DNA of 64,000 nucleotides, taken from contig JALGZK010000005.1 of the NCBI GenBank assembly GCA_025774935.1, positions 186,001-250,000 on the forward strand, given 5' to 3'. This stretch comes from a bacterium (GTDB taxonomy: Bacteria > Joyebacterota > Joyebacteria > Joyebacterales > Joyebacteraceae). The position numbers and the translations under genes are program-made. Shown here piece by piece: positions 8,766 to 18,255 of this stretch (the first letter of the stretch is position 1; every line of letters starts with the position of its first letter). A model generated the notes under the pieces. It was not told the origin of the DNA and made no database searches. It saw nothing but the letters and a program-made list of their open reading frames with translations.

Positions 8766-10721
8766 ATGATCAGGTTGAGGAAGCTTCTCGCGATCGCGAT
8801 CCTAGGCGGACTCGTGATCGCCGGGTTCCTCGCCGGGTGCGACAAGTTCGACCCGGGCAAGCGGGCCCCGAATGTGCCCCCTGAGACAACCCTGTCGTTC
8901 TCCCCGGACGAGGGCGACACGGCGAACTACCGCGTCAGACTGAACTGGTTCGGCTGGGACGAGGACGGCGAGATCGCCTACTACCAGACGGTCTGGGACT
9001 GGTCAGACTCCCTCGTGGACACGCTGACCGGTGAGATCGACTGGGACAAAGCGGACTGGCGGAACGTCGTGAACACGGACAGCGTCTTCCTCGTGTCAGC
9101 GTCAGAAGACACCGTCACCGAAGACAGGGGATTCGAGGCTCACCGGTTCGCGGTCAGGGCGATCGACAACGAGCTCGCGAAGGACGAATCGCCGGAGACC
9201 ATCGAGTTCACGGCCTTCACGGTCGTCCCCAACACCACGATCCTCAGGGGCCCCGCCGGAGTCACGGGACCGATGGTCACGTTCGAGTGGATCGGTAACG
9301 ACCGCGACGGTGTCATCACCGGCTACCAGTACAACCTCTACCGCTGGGACGACTCGACGTCAGATTGGATCCTGGTGTTCGAGAGCGAAGTTCTTCCGTT
9401 CGACGAGGTCGTGCGCATCTTCGGTCCTCTCGCCGGACGCCACAAGTTCGAGGTCGCCGCAATCGACGACGCCGGTGCCTGGGACCAGACTCCCGCGACG
9501 AGCATCTTCACGTGCAACCCGGAGCTTGCGGGACCGAAGCTCTTCATCCACTCGAACGTCTTCGAGACGTTCACCTTCCGGGGCCCGGTCTGGCCCGACA
9601 GGTTCAACATCCCGATCCCGATCTTCGCAGGCGAGCGGCTCAGGTTCTGGTGGGAGGCGACCGCCGAGGACTACGGCGGCGAGGTGCTCGGCTACCGTCA
9701 CGCGTACGACGACACGACGGTCTGGCCCGCGTGGTCGATCTTCGACCGGACCTTCCAGGTCACGCCCGACCTCGGCAGACACTCGCTCTACGTGAGCGCG
9801 ATCGACAACGCGAACGTGGTGACTCGAGGCCGCGTCTTCTTCGACGTCGTCGAGGCTAGCCTGAACGAGTACATCCTCATCGTCGACGACTACAACTGGT
9901 GGGAGCACAACCCTCAGTGGGGCACCGACGCCGAGAGGAACGCGTTCTACGACGGTCTCCTCGTGGGCTACGCCCGTCAGCGCGTCGAGTGGGAACCTTC
10001 GCAGCACGTCGATGAGGGGGTGCCGCAGCCCCCCGACGTGGACGCGCTCAGAGGGGCGTCGACGGTTCTCTGGTACGGCGACGGGCAGCAGACGGTTCTG
10101 GGGCTCGCGTTCAACCCATTCGAGGTGACCTACAACGCGCTGGCCGGATACCTGCGTGTCGGCGGGAACCTGATCCTGTGCGGGTACGAGAACCTGTGGG
10201 AGATCACGGGAGAGCCGTATCCGATCACGATCGCCGAGACCGACACGATCCCGTCGAACAGATTCGTCAGGGAGTTCCTCCACATCGGCTTCGGCGAGTC
10301 GAGCGGAACGGCCGCCAACAAGAGCGCCCCCTGGAACTACGGGTACTGCTTTTACGGCGGGGAGCCGACGGACCCGAGCCAGTTCACGCCGGTGTACATC
10401 GACAGCGTCGGCCCCGGCGGTTTCCCGGAGCCGGGGAAGTGGCCCGTCTACACGTGGTCGCAGGCGCAGTATCGGAGGGGCGGGCTCCCGCAGATCGAGA
10501 AGATCGAGGCCTACCAGGGCTCGGCGCTCGAGTTCCTGACCATCGACTCGTACCTCAACATGAACTTCGAGGGACAGCCTTGCGGGATCCTCTACCTCTC
10601 GGGCGACAACCACATGAACACGTGCTACCTGAGCTTCCCTCTCTACTACATGCAGACCGCGCAGGTGCAGCCCCTGATGGACAAGATCATGGAGCTCTTC
10701 GGAGAGGAGAAGGTGCAGTAG
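8766..10721 (+). CDS. Lipoprotein with repeated Ig/Fn3-like domains and a C-terminal extra domain (copy 2)
   Basis: 651 residues with lipobox LAGC, then KRAPNVPPETTLSFSPDEGD and the same repeating beta units as the preceding gene (LNWFGWDEDGEIAYYQTVWD; FEWIGNDRDGVITGYQYNLY). After about residue 370 it carries a different domain (YILIVDDYNWWEHNPQWGTD, then VLWYGDG and GYLRVGGNLILCGYE) resembling the class I glutamine-amidotransferase-like fold often seen in secreted proteins of uncultured lineages. It follows the first lipoprotein by 67 bp with AAGGAGGGA as ribosome site and ends at a strong terminator. Exact role unknown. Confidence 0.8.
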   Translation: MIRLRKLLAIAILGGLVIAGFLAGCDKFDPGKRAPNVPPETTLSFSPDEGDTANYRVRLNWFGWDEDGEIAYYQTVWDWSDSLVDTLTGEIDWDKADWRNVVNTDSVFLVSASEDTVTEDRGFEAHRFAVRAIDNELAKDESPETIEFTAFTVVPNTTILRGPAGVTGPMVTFEWIGNDRDGVITGYQYNLYRWDDSTSDWILVFESEVLPFDEVVRIFGPLAGRHKFEVAAIDDAGAWDQTPATSIFTCNPELAGPKLFIHSNVFETFTFRGPVWPDRFNIPIPIFAGERLRFWWEATAEDYGGEVLGYRHAYDDTTVWPAWSIFDRTFQVTPDLGRHSLYVSAIDNANVVTRGRVFFDVVEASLNEYILIVDDYNWWEHNPQWGTDAERNAFYDGLLVGYARQRVEWEPSQHVDEGVPQPPDVDALRGASTVLWYGDGQQTVLGLAFNPFEVTYNALAGYLRVGGNLILCGYENLWEITGEPYPITIAETDTIPSNRFVREFLHIGFGESSGTAANKSAPWNYGYCFYGGEPTDPSQFTPVYIDSVGPGGFPEPGKWPVYTWSQAQYRRGGLPQIEKIEAYQGSALEFLTIDSYLNMNFEGQPCGILYLSGDNHMNTCYLSFPLYYMQTAQVQPLMDKIMELFGEEKVQ

Positions 10722-10768
10722 CGGGAGATTCACGGGCCGACAGGCCTGAAGGGACGGAAGCGGTTCAG

Positions 10769-10796
10769 CGCCCGGGGCTCACGCCCCGGGCGTTTT
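10769..10796 (+). terminator. Rho-independent terminator of the lipoprotein operon
   Basis: GC-rich inverted repeat (GCCCGGGGC / GCCCCGGGC, loop TCAC) followed by GTTTTCGT, 48 bp after the second lipoprotein stop. Classic stem plus T-run. Confidence 0.85.
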
Positions 10797-10827
10797 CGTC
10801 CGACGTTGAAGGCCCCCCGGCAACGAA

Positions 10828-10857
10828 GACGCCCGAGGACCTCGGTCCCCGGGCGTC
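10828..10857 (-). terminator. Terminator-like hairpin after the PorV genes
   Basis: GACGCCCG/CGGGCGTC stem extended by an inner GGAC/GTCC stem. One extra pair forms as U-G only in the minus-strand RNA, which supports that strand. It is followed by TTCGTT. It ends the convergent PorV operon. Confidence 0.65.
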
Positions 10858-10907
10858 TCTCGATCATCTATCGCGGGGCGGGCACGCGGGCCCGCGCCGG
10901 CTGCTGT

Positions 10908-11891
10908 CTAGAACAGGAACGCCAGCCCGACCCTGTGGATGTCCGGGATGTTCTCCATGTCCTCCCACGAGTAGTCGATCCGAGCGTCGGCCTCGGAACT
11001 CGTCGGAAACTTGAGCCCCAGTCCCAGCGTGAGCCCGCCCTCGTCGTACCCGACGCGATAGCCGGCCCGGCCGAACGCGAACACCTTTCCCTTGTTGAAG
11101 GTATACTCGCCTCCGGCCATGACGCGGTGGTCACCCTCGGGCGGGTACTTGTAGTCAACCGCCAGGGTGAGACGATGCGTCACGATGTCGTAGACCCTCA
11201 TCGAGGCGCCGGCCCGGAAGCTCCGCGGCAGCGGGAAAGTCTCGCCGATGTTCGAGTCGCTGCCCGTGTTCGCCCACCTGTTGGACGGACCGAGGTTCAT
11301 GACCGACGCCCCCAGACGCAGGTTCCTGAACCGCGTCTCCCAGAGCACGCCGGCGTCGAACGCGAGCCCCTCGCAGAACGCTTCGGCCATCGCCAGGTGA
11401 TACCACTTCACCGTACCCGCCACCGAGAGCCCGTCTCCGAAGTCCCAGCAGTAGGACCCGCCGAAGGCCATGTCGCCGCCGTCGACGTTGGGGAGCGTGC
11501 CGACACCGAACTCGCTGTCCGGGTCGTAGTACTCGGTCAGCTCGGCGTAAGGACTCATCTGCAGCACGACCCAGCTGATGCCGAAGATACCCGGCAGCGT
11601 GCTGTGACGGAAGCCGTACGCCAGATGCTGGTAGCTCAGGCCGCCGTCCCAGGCCGAGGTGTCGATGTGAATCTCGCTCCCCTCGACGAACTTGAGGCCA
11701 GCCACGTTGTAGTAGACGCAAAGGGCGTCGTCGGCGAGTCCGGTGAAGGCACCGCCGAAGCCGAGCTGTCTGGCCCCGCCGTCCGAATCGAGGAACGACG
11801 CGAGGTACGTCCCCGCTCCATCCGCGTGGACTACCCCCGGGACCGAGAGCGTCAGGAACAGTGCGCCTGCGATGAGCACGAATCTGCGCAA
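10908..11891 (-). CDS. PorV/PorQ-family outer-membrane barrel protein (copy 2)
   Basis: 327 residues with a signal peptide ending VVHA, then GARQLGFGGAFTGLADDALCVYYNVAG, the N-terminal signature of PorV/PorQ-type proteins, and alternating beta strands ending in the aromatic HRVGLAFLF. In type IX secretion PorV shuttles cargo to the attachment complex, but many relatives outside that system have no known role. TTG start at 11891 with AAGGAG upstream. Last gene of the operon with the TonB-dependent receptor, the sorted protein and another PorV-like gene. Confidence 0.83.
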   Translation of the reverse strand: MRRFVLIAGALFLTLSVPGVVHADGAGTYLASFLDSDGGARQLGFGGAFTGLADDALCVYYNVAGLKFVEGSEIHIDTSAWDGGLSYQHLAYGFRHSTLPGIFGISWVVLQMSPYAELTEYYDPDSEFGVGTLPNVDGGDMAFGGSYCWDFGDGLSVAGTVKWYHLAMAEAFCEGLAFDAGVLWETRFRNLRLGASVMNLGPSNRWANTGSDSNIGETFPLPRSFRAGASMRVYDIVTHRLTLAVDYKYPPEGDHRVMAGGEYTFNKGKVFAFGRAGYRVGYDEGGLTLGLGLKFPTSSEADARIDYSWEDMENIPDIHRVGLAFLF

Positions 11892-11973
11892 ATGGGTACT
11901 CCTTTCACCTGCCCCCTGTCGGTGGCCCGTTGACGGACGGGCACCGGGCGCAGAACCGCCGGGCGGCGGTCAC

Positions 11974-12945
11974 CTAGAACTCGCCCACGAGGCCGAGACG
12001 GTGAACCCCGCCGAGGTGTCCGAAATCAGAGTAGCTGTAGTCGACCCCGAGACTGCCGAGGGAGCCCACCGCAACCTTCACACCGCCGCCCGCCGTGAAG
12101 CTCTCCTCGTCGAAGTTCGATTTGTAGCCCGCTCTCAGGAAGTACATCTGTCTCAGGTCATACTCCGCGCCGACGAGGATCTTCTCGCTCGTGTCGGATG
12201 GATGCCGGAACTCGGCCGCCACGGTGATCGCCTGTCCGGGCGTCTCGAAGATGTTCATCGAGATCCCGAACTTGAACGTCGCGGGGAGCGGCACGGGCTC
12301 GTCGTTGTAGGTGACCTCCGGTCCCATGTTCTGGATCATCAGACCGATCTTGAGCGACCGGAATCCGGTGTCGTAGAGCGTACCGAAGTCACCCACGAAG
12401 CCCTCGACATAGTAGTCCTGGAGCCCGGGCTCGCCCAGGGCCGACAGGTCCGCCAGCCCCGAGTGGAACCACTTGAGCGTCCCGCCCGCAGAGAACTTGT
12501 CGGTGAAGACGCGCGCGTAGGTCAGACCGATCGCGAGATCGCCGGGGTCGAACATGACACCGACGCCGTCGGGGTTGTCGGCCGTCCGGACCACCATCGG
12601 GTCCATCTGGAGCGAGGTGACGCTGATCGCGACGATGCCCTGCACGAACGACGGCTGCATCGCGTAGGCGAAGTACTGGTGCGAAATGTCGGCCGGCCAC
12701 GTGCCGTACGTCAGAAGCACCGTCGGCCGCGTGATCGTGCGCAGACCGGCTGGGTTCCAATAGGTCGCCTCGATGCCCGTGTAAGCACCGACGACGGCCT
12801 CCCCCATCCCGACCCCCCTCGGCCCCACACCGATCTCGAGGAACTGAAGCCCCACGGTGCCCACCTTCTCGAACATCTCCGTCGCGGATGCGTTCGAGAC
12901 GAGCACCGAGAGCGCCAGCAGTGTCAACAGAAGCTTCCTTGTCAA
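11974..12945 (-). CDS. PorV/PorQ-family outer-membrane barrel protein (copy 1)
   Basis: 323 residues with a signal peptide (LLLTLLALSVLVSNASA), the family opening LEIGVGPRGVGMGEAVVGA then EATYWNPAGL, and a C-terminal strand HRLGLVGEF. Homologous to the gene downstream. The chosen start is TTG at 12945 with GGAGG about 8 nt before it; the longer frame to 13041 would overlap the preceding gene and add a low-complexity Ser/Arg tail. 61 bp separate it from the sorted protein gene. Confidence 0.83.
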   Translation of the reverse strand: MTRKLLLTLLALSVLVSNASATEMFEKVGTVGLQFLEIGVGPRGVGMGEAVVGAYTGIEATYWNPAGLRTITRPTVLLTYGTWPADISHQYFAYAMQPSFVQGIVAISVTSLQMDPMVVRTADNPDGVGVMFDPGDLAIGLTYARVFTDKFSAGGTLKWFHSGLADLSALGEPGLQDYYVEGFVGDFGTLYDTGFRSLKIGLMIQNMGPEVTYNDEPVPLPATFKFGISMNIFETPGQAITVAAEFRHPSDTSEKILVGAEYDLRQMYFLRAGYKSNFDEESFTAGGGVKVAVGSLGSLGVDYSYSDFGHLGGVHRLGLVGEF

Positions 12946-13006
12946 GAACCGTCCTCCTCTTCCGCCGCCCGACCTCCGATGAGTCCCCCACCTCGGCGGA
13001 GTCCCG

Positions 13007-15253
13007 TTACTTGATGATGACGAACTTGCCGACCTTCTCACCGATCGGCGAGTCGACGTGGTACAGGTAGACCCCGCTCACGACGATCTGGTCGTTTCGC
13101 GAGATCATGTTCCAGCAGGCGTCGCCGCCTGTGTCCTCTGCGTCCAGTCGGAGGGTCTGAACGAGCTCCCCTCCGAGGGAGTAGATCCTGACGATCGAGT
13201 CGCGCGGGAGGTTCATGAAGCAGAGCTTCTCGCCCGTCGGGTCGACATCACTCGGCTCGAGATTCCACCGAGCCATGTAGGGGTGGTTCACGTACGGGTT
13301 CGGCACGACGATGACCTCGTCCAGCGAGTTGTTCACGGCCGAGCTCGGCGTGACGAGTGTCTTGACCTGACTGAACTTCCCGAAGTGGAATCCCTCGGCA
13401 GTGCTGTCGTAGGCGGTCACCGAATACCAGTACACGAACCCGTTCTTCACGTTCTCGTCGACGAACGCGTACTTGCCGATGCCGTTCAGTCCGGTGTCGA
13501 GCTCCTCGAGCTCGGCACCGTTGTCGGATCGGTCGACGTCAAGGATCAGCTGCCAGTCCTGGTCCTTGGGTTCGCTCGATTCTCGAGTCCAGCCGACCGC
13601 CTTCCAGACCTGATACCCGTAGAAGTCCCTGATCCTCGTGAGCGGGTCCTCGACGGTCTCCGGGTAGTCGTCCCACTCGAGCAGAACGAACTGGTCGCCC
13701 GCGGTGATCTCCTGGTTCGGCGGAGGCGGAGGCGTGTCGGCCACCCAGTGCACGAGCACGCTCTCCTGGAGGCCGATGCAGTTCGGGACCTCCTGCCAGA
13801 CGCCATTGTAGATCTGCTGAGCGGTGGCGGCGTTCTCGAGCATGCCCTCGAGCCCCGTGCCGATCACGAAGGCGTACTGGAATGAGAGGGTGTCCCCGGG
13901 CACGATCTCGGCGAACGGCCCCGCCGACAGCATGAACCGCCAGTCCTGAGGGGAGTCGGCGTTCCGATCGATGTTGACACGCCACTCGTACTCCTCGTCG
14001 ATCAGGCCGTTGTTGTTGTCGTCGATGCCGTTCAGGAGGGGATAGTCGACCTGGCCCCGGAGGTAGCGGTACCTGTCCCGGTCGTGGTTCGGGTCCTCCG
14101 TTCCGCTCGACCAGATCGAGAAGGCGTGCACCCGGACCTCGGTCGGAACCGCCGGGAATTCGTCGTCGGGAACGTCGTCGGCCCTCATCGTGGGGTGGCC
14201 GAGGAACATGCAGCCGAAGTAGCCCCGGGCGACGTTCCCGTCCTCACCGTACGGGTCGTCGTACATGTAGGCGATCGACATCGCCAGCGTGTCGACGGCC
14301 TCGGGGTCGTTCGGGTTCACGCTCACAACGGTCGTGTCGATGAACCCGCCCCGGTCGTCGAGGTAGTTGGCGAACTCGTCAGAGAGGGGGCCCGCGTCGG
14401 CGTCGACCATGAACCCGATGTACGCCATGTCGATCGTGTCCTCACCGACGTTGACGACGGTGAAGTTGATGCCGACGAAGTCGTCGGTGAGGTCGCTCGT
14501 CCACTGGTAGCTCTCCTGGAGAACGACGAGACCCAGGGCCGTGTGCTCGTCGCCTGCGGGAGCGTTCTCGTTGACGTCCTCGACGTACGTATCGGTGTAC
14601 TGCATCCTGAACATCTGCTGCGAGATCGCGGCGAAGTCCTCGTCGATCAGCCCGTCGCCGTCGTTGTCGATCGCGTCGAGCGGATCCTCGTCGAACCAGA
14701 TGAAGGGCTCGTCCTCGTCGAAGAGGTGGTCGCTGCAGTCGCCGTCGTCGTCCCCGATGCGGATGCTGTTGGCCGCCCCCTCCCACGTCTCGTAGATCGT
14801 CGCGAGGAGATCGTCCGGGTCGGGACGGAACTCCTGCTGGTAGACGGCTGCCGAGACGAGCGTGTCGCGCAGGCCGGTGACCGGGTTGTCGACGATGCCC
14901 CCGACCCAGATGCCTCCGGCGTAGAGGTACTCGTGGCCGCTCCCCGCGGGCCACTCCGCCGACGGCGCCCCGATGTCCGCGTCCCAGTCTCCGAAGTAGC
15001 CGAGGTTCGAGATGTGAAGCAGGAGCTGCCCGACGCTGTGGTACCAGCCGTAGAAGGCGTAGATGCGGGAATTGAGCGTCGCGTCTACCCCCTCGTTCCG
15101 CTCCCTGCTGCTCCTGTCCATTCGCGCGCCGGCGATCCCCGCGACAGAGAGGATCAGCGCCGCGACAAGCAGTGTTACTGCCGCTCCTGCTAGAAAGCGC
15201 TCCGCCCGTCCGGGAGCGCCGCGTGACTTCGTACCAATGTCGCCGAATGCCAT
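13007..15253 (-). CDS. Large secreted protein with C-terminal sorting-like beta domain
   Basis: 748 residues. An N-terminal hydrophobic signal (AAVTLLVAALILSVAGIAGA) leads to a long region rich in Asp and aromatic residues with Ca-binding-like acidic loops (DAIDNDGDGLIDEDFAA; DDNNNGLIDEEYEW). It ends with a roughly 85-residue domain, VPNPYVNHP through RDSIVRIYSLGGELVQTLRL to SGVYLYHVDSPIGEKVGKF, of the FlgD-Ig/type A sorting kind. It lies between a TonB-dependent receptor and two PorV-like genes, so it is probably a surface protein handled with them. No enzymatic motif seen. Confidence 0.78.
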   Translation of the reverse strand: MAFGDIGTKSRGAPGRAERFLAGAAVTLLVAALILSVAGIAGARMDRSSRERNEGVDATLNSRIYAFYGWYHSVGQLLLHISNLGYFGDWDADIGAPSAEWPAGSGHEYLYAGGIWVGGIVDNPVTGLRDTLVSAAVYQQEFRPDPDDLLATIYETWEGAANSIRIGDDDGDCSDHLFDEDEPFIWFDEDPLDAIDNDGDGLIDEDFAAISQQMFRMQYTDTYVEDVNENAPAGDEHTALGLVVLQESYQWTSDLTDDFVGINFTVVNVGEDTIDMAYIGFMVDADAGPLSDEFANYLDDRGGFIDTTVVSVNPNDPEAVDTLAMSIAYMYDDPYGEDGNVARGYFGCMFLGHPTMRADDVPDDEFPAVPTEVRVHAFSIWSSGTEDPNHDRDRYRYLRGQVDYPLLNGIDDNNNGLIDEEYEWRVNIDRNADSPQDWRFMLSAGPFAEIVPGDTLSFQYAFVIGTGLEGMLENAATAQQIYNGVWQEVPNCIGLQESVLVHWVADTPPPPPNQEITAGDQFVLLEWDDYPETVEDPLTRIRDFYGYQVWKAVGWTRESSEPKDQDWQLILDVDRSDNGAELEELDTGLNGIGKYAFVDENVKNGFVYWYSVTAYDSTAEGFHFGKFSQVKTLVTPSSAVNNSLDEVIVVPNPYVNHPYMARWNLEPSDVDPTGEKLCFMNLPRDSIVRIYSLGGELVQTLRLDAEDTGGDACWNMISRNDQIVVSGVYLYHVDSPIGEKVGKFVIIK

Positions 15254-15369
15254 CCACTACCTCCGTGCCATGACTCATCGCGTGACGCAGGCCGGCAGTT
15301 GAAGTTCGGCCGAGGCACGTTTGGGCTTCGGCCCCGGCCGAGCTGCGCGACTTCGTCTCTCGGACGCCC

Positions 15370-18114
15370 CTACCAGTCGATAGCGACGCCGATCCTGATG
15401 ACCAGCCCTTCCTGGTAGACCGAGGGATCGTTCAGGGGCTTCAGATACTCGCCCCCCTCCGCGTTCACCTCGACGTAGCCGCCACCAGGATCCGCTGCCT
15501 CGGTGTAGTACTCGGGTCCGTACGCGCCGAGGCCGATGACGTTCCTCTTGTCGAACACGTTCAGGGCCTCGAAGAAGAGTCGGAACTCCTGACCGTACAG
15601 CCTGTACTTCTTCGTGCCCCGCATGTTCAGGATCTGATGGGACGGGAGCCTCCCCGAGTTGATCAGCTCGGGGAGAATCTGCTTCTGCCCGAGATAGGTC
15701 GGCGTGTAGGGTGTCCCGCTCCCATAGTTGTAATCGAACGTAACCTCCCAGTTCCCGGGATCGCTGATGAAGAGGAACCCGGTCACCGAGTGCCGCTCGT
15801 CCCAGTCGAGCGGGATCTCCTTGAGCGGCTGGCGGGGCAGCCCCAGCGCCTCCGCCTGCTGGCCCTGGTTCTCGTCCGACGAAACGCCGGTCGCGTTGAG
15901 CCAGGTGTACGTGAAGTTTCCGGAGAAGAAGTTCGAGAAGCGCTTCGTCAGCTTGAACTCGACTCCCCTCACCGACGCGTAGTCCTTGTTGACGTACGGG
16001 AAGACCGCACCTTCGGTCGGTCCCCTCACGTATCGCTCGGTCGCGAGCAGACCGAAGATGTCCTTGTAGAACCCCGTGATGTCCATCGCGAGATTCTGCG
16101 AGAACTGATGCTCCGCGCCGAACTGGTAGGAGGTCGTCACCTCGGGCTCGAGACCGGAGTAGCCGATCACCCTGCCTGCGGATGCGCCCTCGAGATCCTC
16201 GCCTGCCGTGAAGTAGGCCGTGAGATGGGGCATCTGATAGAACCTGCCGTAGTGGAAGTGCAGGGCGTCCCGGTCGGAGATGGGGTGGGCGATTCCGAGC
16301 CGCGGCGACACGACCGCCTTCATCCGCTCGCGCCAGATCTGATACTCGCCGACGCCCGACGCCGGTCCTGGATCCGACCAGTCGAACCTGAGACCCGCTC
16401 GCACGATCATCCCCTCGTAGCGCATCCTGTCCTGCAGGTAGATCGCGCCGTTCGACGGGAAGCCGTTGTAGATGTTGTGCTGGCTCCTCTCGACCGGGTC
16501 GTTGAGGGCGCGCTCCCAGCTGAAGAACTGGAAGTCGTCCTCGAGCGTGTCCGCGACGCTCGGGATGAGATTGCCGAGGCTGAGCTGGACGACGTCGAGC
16601 TCGTTGTAGACGATCTCGAACCCCGTCTTCAGCTGGTGCGTGTCGCCCGCCTGGTTGGTCAGGTCTGCCTTGATCGTCGTGGCCTTCGTGATCTGGTGGT
16701 TCCATCCCAGGAGGTCGCCGGCGGTCCTGTAGTAGCCGGGCTCGGGCAGGAGGTTCCCGTCCGAGTCGGGATCCGTGACCCTCTTACCCGCGACGTACGC
16801 CTGCCACCAGTAGTCGTTCGGGTCCTCGTAGAGCCAGTACTGGCTGTCGGACTGGAACTTGGCGAGCCTGAACGTGTAGAACGTCGTCGGGCTCATCTGG
16901 TCGCGCCACGACAGCTTCTGCTGCTGGAAGTCGGTCGTCGTGGCGGGCGTGTGCTCCGCCGCGTTGTAGAAGGCGTAGGTCGTGTCCAGGGGAACGTGGA
17001 ACCAGTCCTCGGTCTCCTGCGACCAGTACCCCACGCGCGAGAACCTGTGATCGTAGTGGTCCCTCCGCGTGCGCGACAGCAGGAACTCGCCCGTGAGCTT
17101 CTGCCTGGGGTTAATGTGCCACGACAGCTTGCCCTGGCCCGAGCGGAGCTCGGACTGGCGCTGCCGGGCGGTGATGTCGAAGAGGCCGAGTCCGACCTCC
17201 TCCTCCGGCCTTACCTCGGTGGTCTTCAGATACGTGTCGGACCAGCGCCCCTCGCCGGAGATGTAGAAACGGACCCTCTCCGTGAAGAACGGGCCGCCCA
17301 TGCCGAAGGAGAGGTTGTCGAAGTTGTCGTACGTCTTCTCGGGCGCGCCGAAGTCGTCGGTCATGTACCTGACCTCGCCTGAGAAGTCGCGGCCGCCCTC
17401 GCGCGTCTGGAGGTTGATGACGCCCGACTGGACGTTGCCGTACTCCGCGTCGAATCCGCCTGAGAGGAGCTCGAACTCCGAGAGCGACGAGAGGCTGACC
17501 TCGAGATTCCCCCGTCCGGTCGCGGCGTCGGTGATCGCAACACCGTCGACATACATCTTGACCTCGGTGGAACGGCCGCCTCGGACGTGGATCTCTCCTT
17601 CGTGGAGCACGACGCCCGGCTGGGTCGCGATGGCCTCCTGGACGGTGTTGATCGGCCTGACCTTGACCTCCTCCTGGTCCATCGAACGGCGGGTGGCCGT
17701 GGATTCGGTCTCGATCATCGGCCGCTCCTCCTGGACGACGATCTCCTGGAGCTGGATCACGTCGGACTCGAGCGAGAACGATATCTGCGTCGACCGGTCA
17801 GCCTCCACCACCACATCCGCTCTCTTCTCGCTCGTGTATCCGATGAAGCTCACCTGCACGGTGTACGTACCGACAGGCACGAGGTCGATGACGAACTCAC
17901 CGGCCTGGTTGGTTGTCGCCCCGTAGGGAGTCCCAAGGACCGACACGTTCGCCCACGCGAGCGGTCCTCCCGTGTCCGCCGCCGAGACGGAGCCGGAGAT
18001 CCGGCCCGATCCCTGCCCAAACGCCGGCGCCGCCGCGAGCAGCACCACGAGGGCGCAGGCGACAGCCACGCATGCGCGTCCATTCTCCCGGGACTGCGGT
18101 CTCGGTAGTCTCAT
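15370..18114 (-). CDS. TonB-dependent outer-membrane receptor with N-terminal carboxypeptidase-like domain
   Basis: 914 residues. Signal peptide ending PAFGQ, a carboxypeptidase-regulatory-like beta domain (GRISGSVSAADTGGPLAWAN), a plug domain (VQEAIATQPGVVLHEGEIHV through SGFDAEYGNVQSGVINL-like strands), and a large 22-strand-type barrel ending EGLVIRIGVAIDW. This is the SusC/RagA-like or transporter-type arrangement, energised by TonB. The start at 18114 is chosen because GAGGAG precedes it; an upstream ATG at 18156 adds a non-signal tail. First gene of a four-gene operon with its own promoter at 18211-18239. Ligand not inferable. Confidence 0.9.
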   Translation of the reverse strand: MRLPRPQSRENGRACVAVACALVVLLAAAPAFGQGSGRISGSVSAADTGGPLAWANVSVLGTPYGATTNQAGEFVIDLVPVGTYTVQVSFIGYTSEKRADVVVEADRSTQISFSLESDVIQLQEIVVQEERPMIETESTATRRSMDQEEVKVRPINTVQEAIATQPGVVLHEGEIHVRGGRSTEVKMYVDGVAITDAATGRGNLEVSLSSLSEFELLSGGFDAEYGNVQSGVINLQTREGGRDFSGEVRYMTDDFGAPEKTYDNFDNLSFGMGGPFFTERVRFYISGEGRWSDTYLKTTEVRPEEEVGLGLFDITARQRQSELRSGQGKLSWHINPRQKLTGEFLLSRTRRDHYDHRFSRVGYWSQETEDWFHVPLDTTYAFYNAAEHTPATTTDFQQQKLSWRDQMSPTTFYTFRLAKFQSDSQYWLYEDPNDYWWQAYVAGKRVTDPDSDGNLLPEPGYYRTAGDLLGWNHQITKATTIKADLTNQAGDTHQLKTGFEIVYNELDVVQLSLGNLIPSVADTLEDDFQFFSWERALNDPVERSQHNIYNGFPSNGAIYLQDRMRYEGMIVRAGLRFDWSDPGPASGVGEYQIWRERMKAVVSPRLGIAHPISDRDALHFHYGRFYQMPHLTAYFTAGEDLEGASAGRVIGYSGLEPEVTTSYQFGAEHQFSQNLAMDITGFYKDIFGLLATERYVRGPTEGAVFPYVNKDYASVRGVEFKLTKRFSNFFSGNFTYTWLNATGVSSDENQGQQAEALGLPRQPLKEIPLDWDERHSVTGFLFISDPGNWEVTFDYNYGSGTPYTPTYLGQKQILPELINSGRLPSHQILNMRGTKKYRLYGQEFRLFFEALNVFDKRNVIGLGAYGPEYYTEAADPGGGYVEVNAEGGEYLKPLNDPSVYQEGLVIRIGVAIDW

Positions 18115-18210
18115 GCTCTCATCTTCTCCTCGGGGGTGTCCGGCACACTTATCCACTCGCCTTCGCCCGGGGTTTGGGCGAGGGCCGGTCGCTCGTCTCC
18201 TCTACTGAAA

Positions 18211-18239
18211 ATGCTACACGGGCATACCTGCGCTGTCAA
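18211..18239 (-). promoter_or_regulatory. Sigma-70-type promoter for the TonB-dependent receptor operon
   Basis: Minus strand: TTGACA (18234-18239), 17-bp spacer, TAGCAT (18211-18216). The upstream context (CAAAAACAGG) resembles that of the exbB promoter (CAAAACCGG). Predicted start near 18204, leader about 90 nt. Confidence 0.75.
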
Positions 18240-18255
18240 CCTGTTTTTGCCCAGC

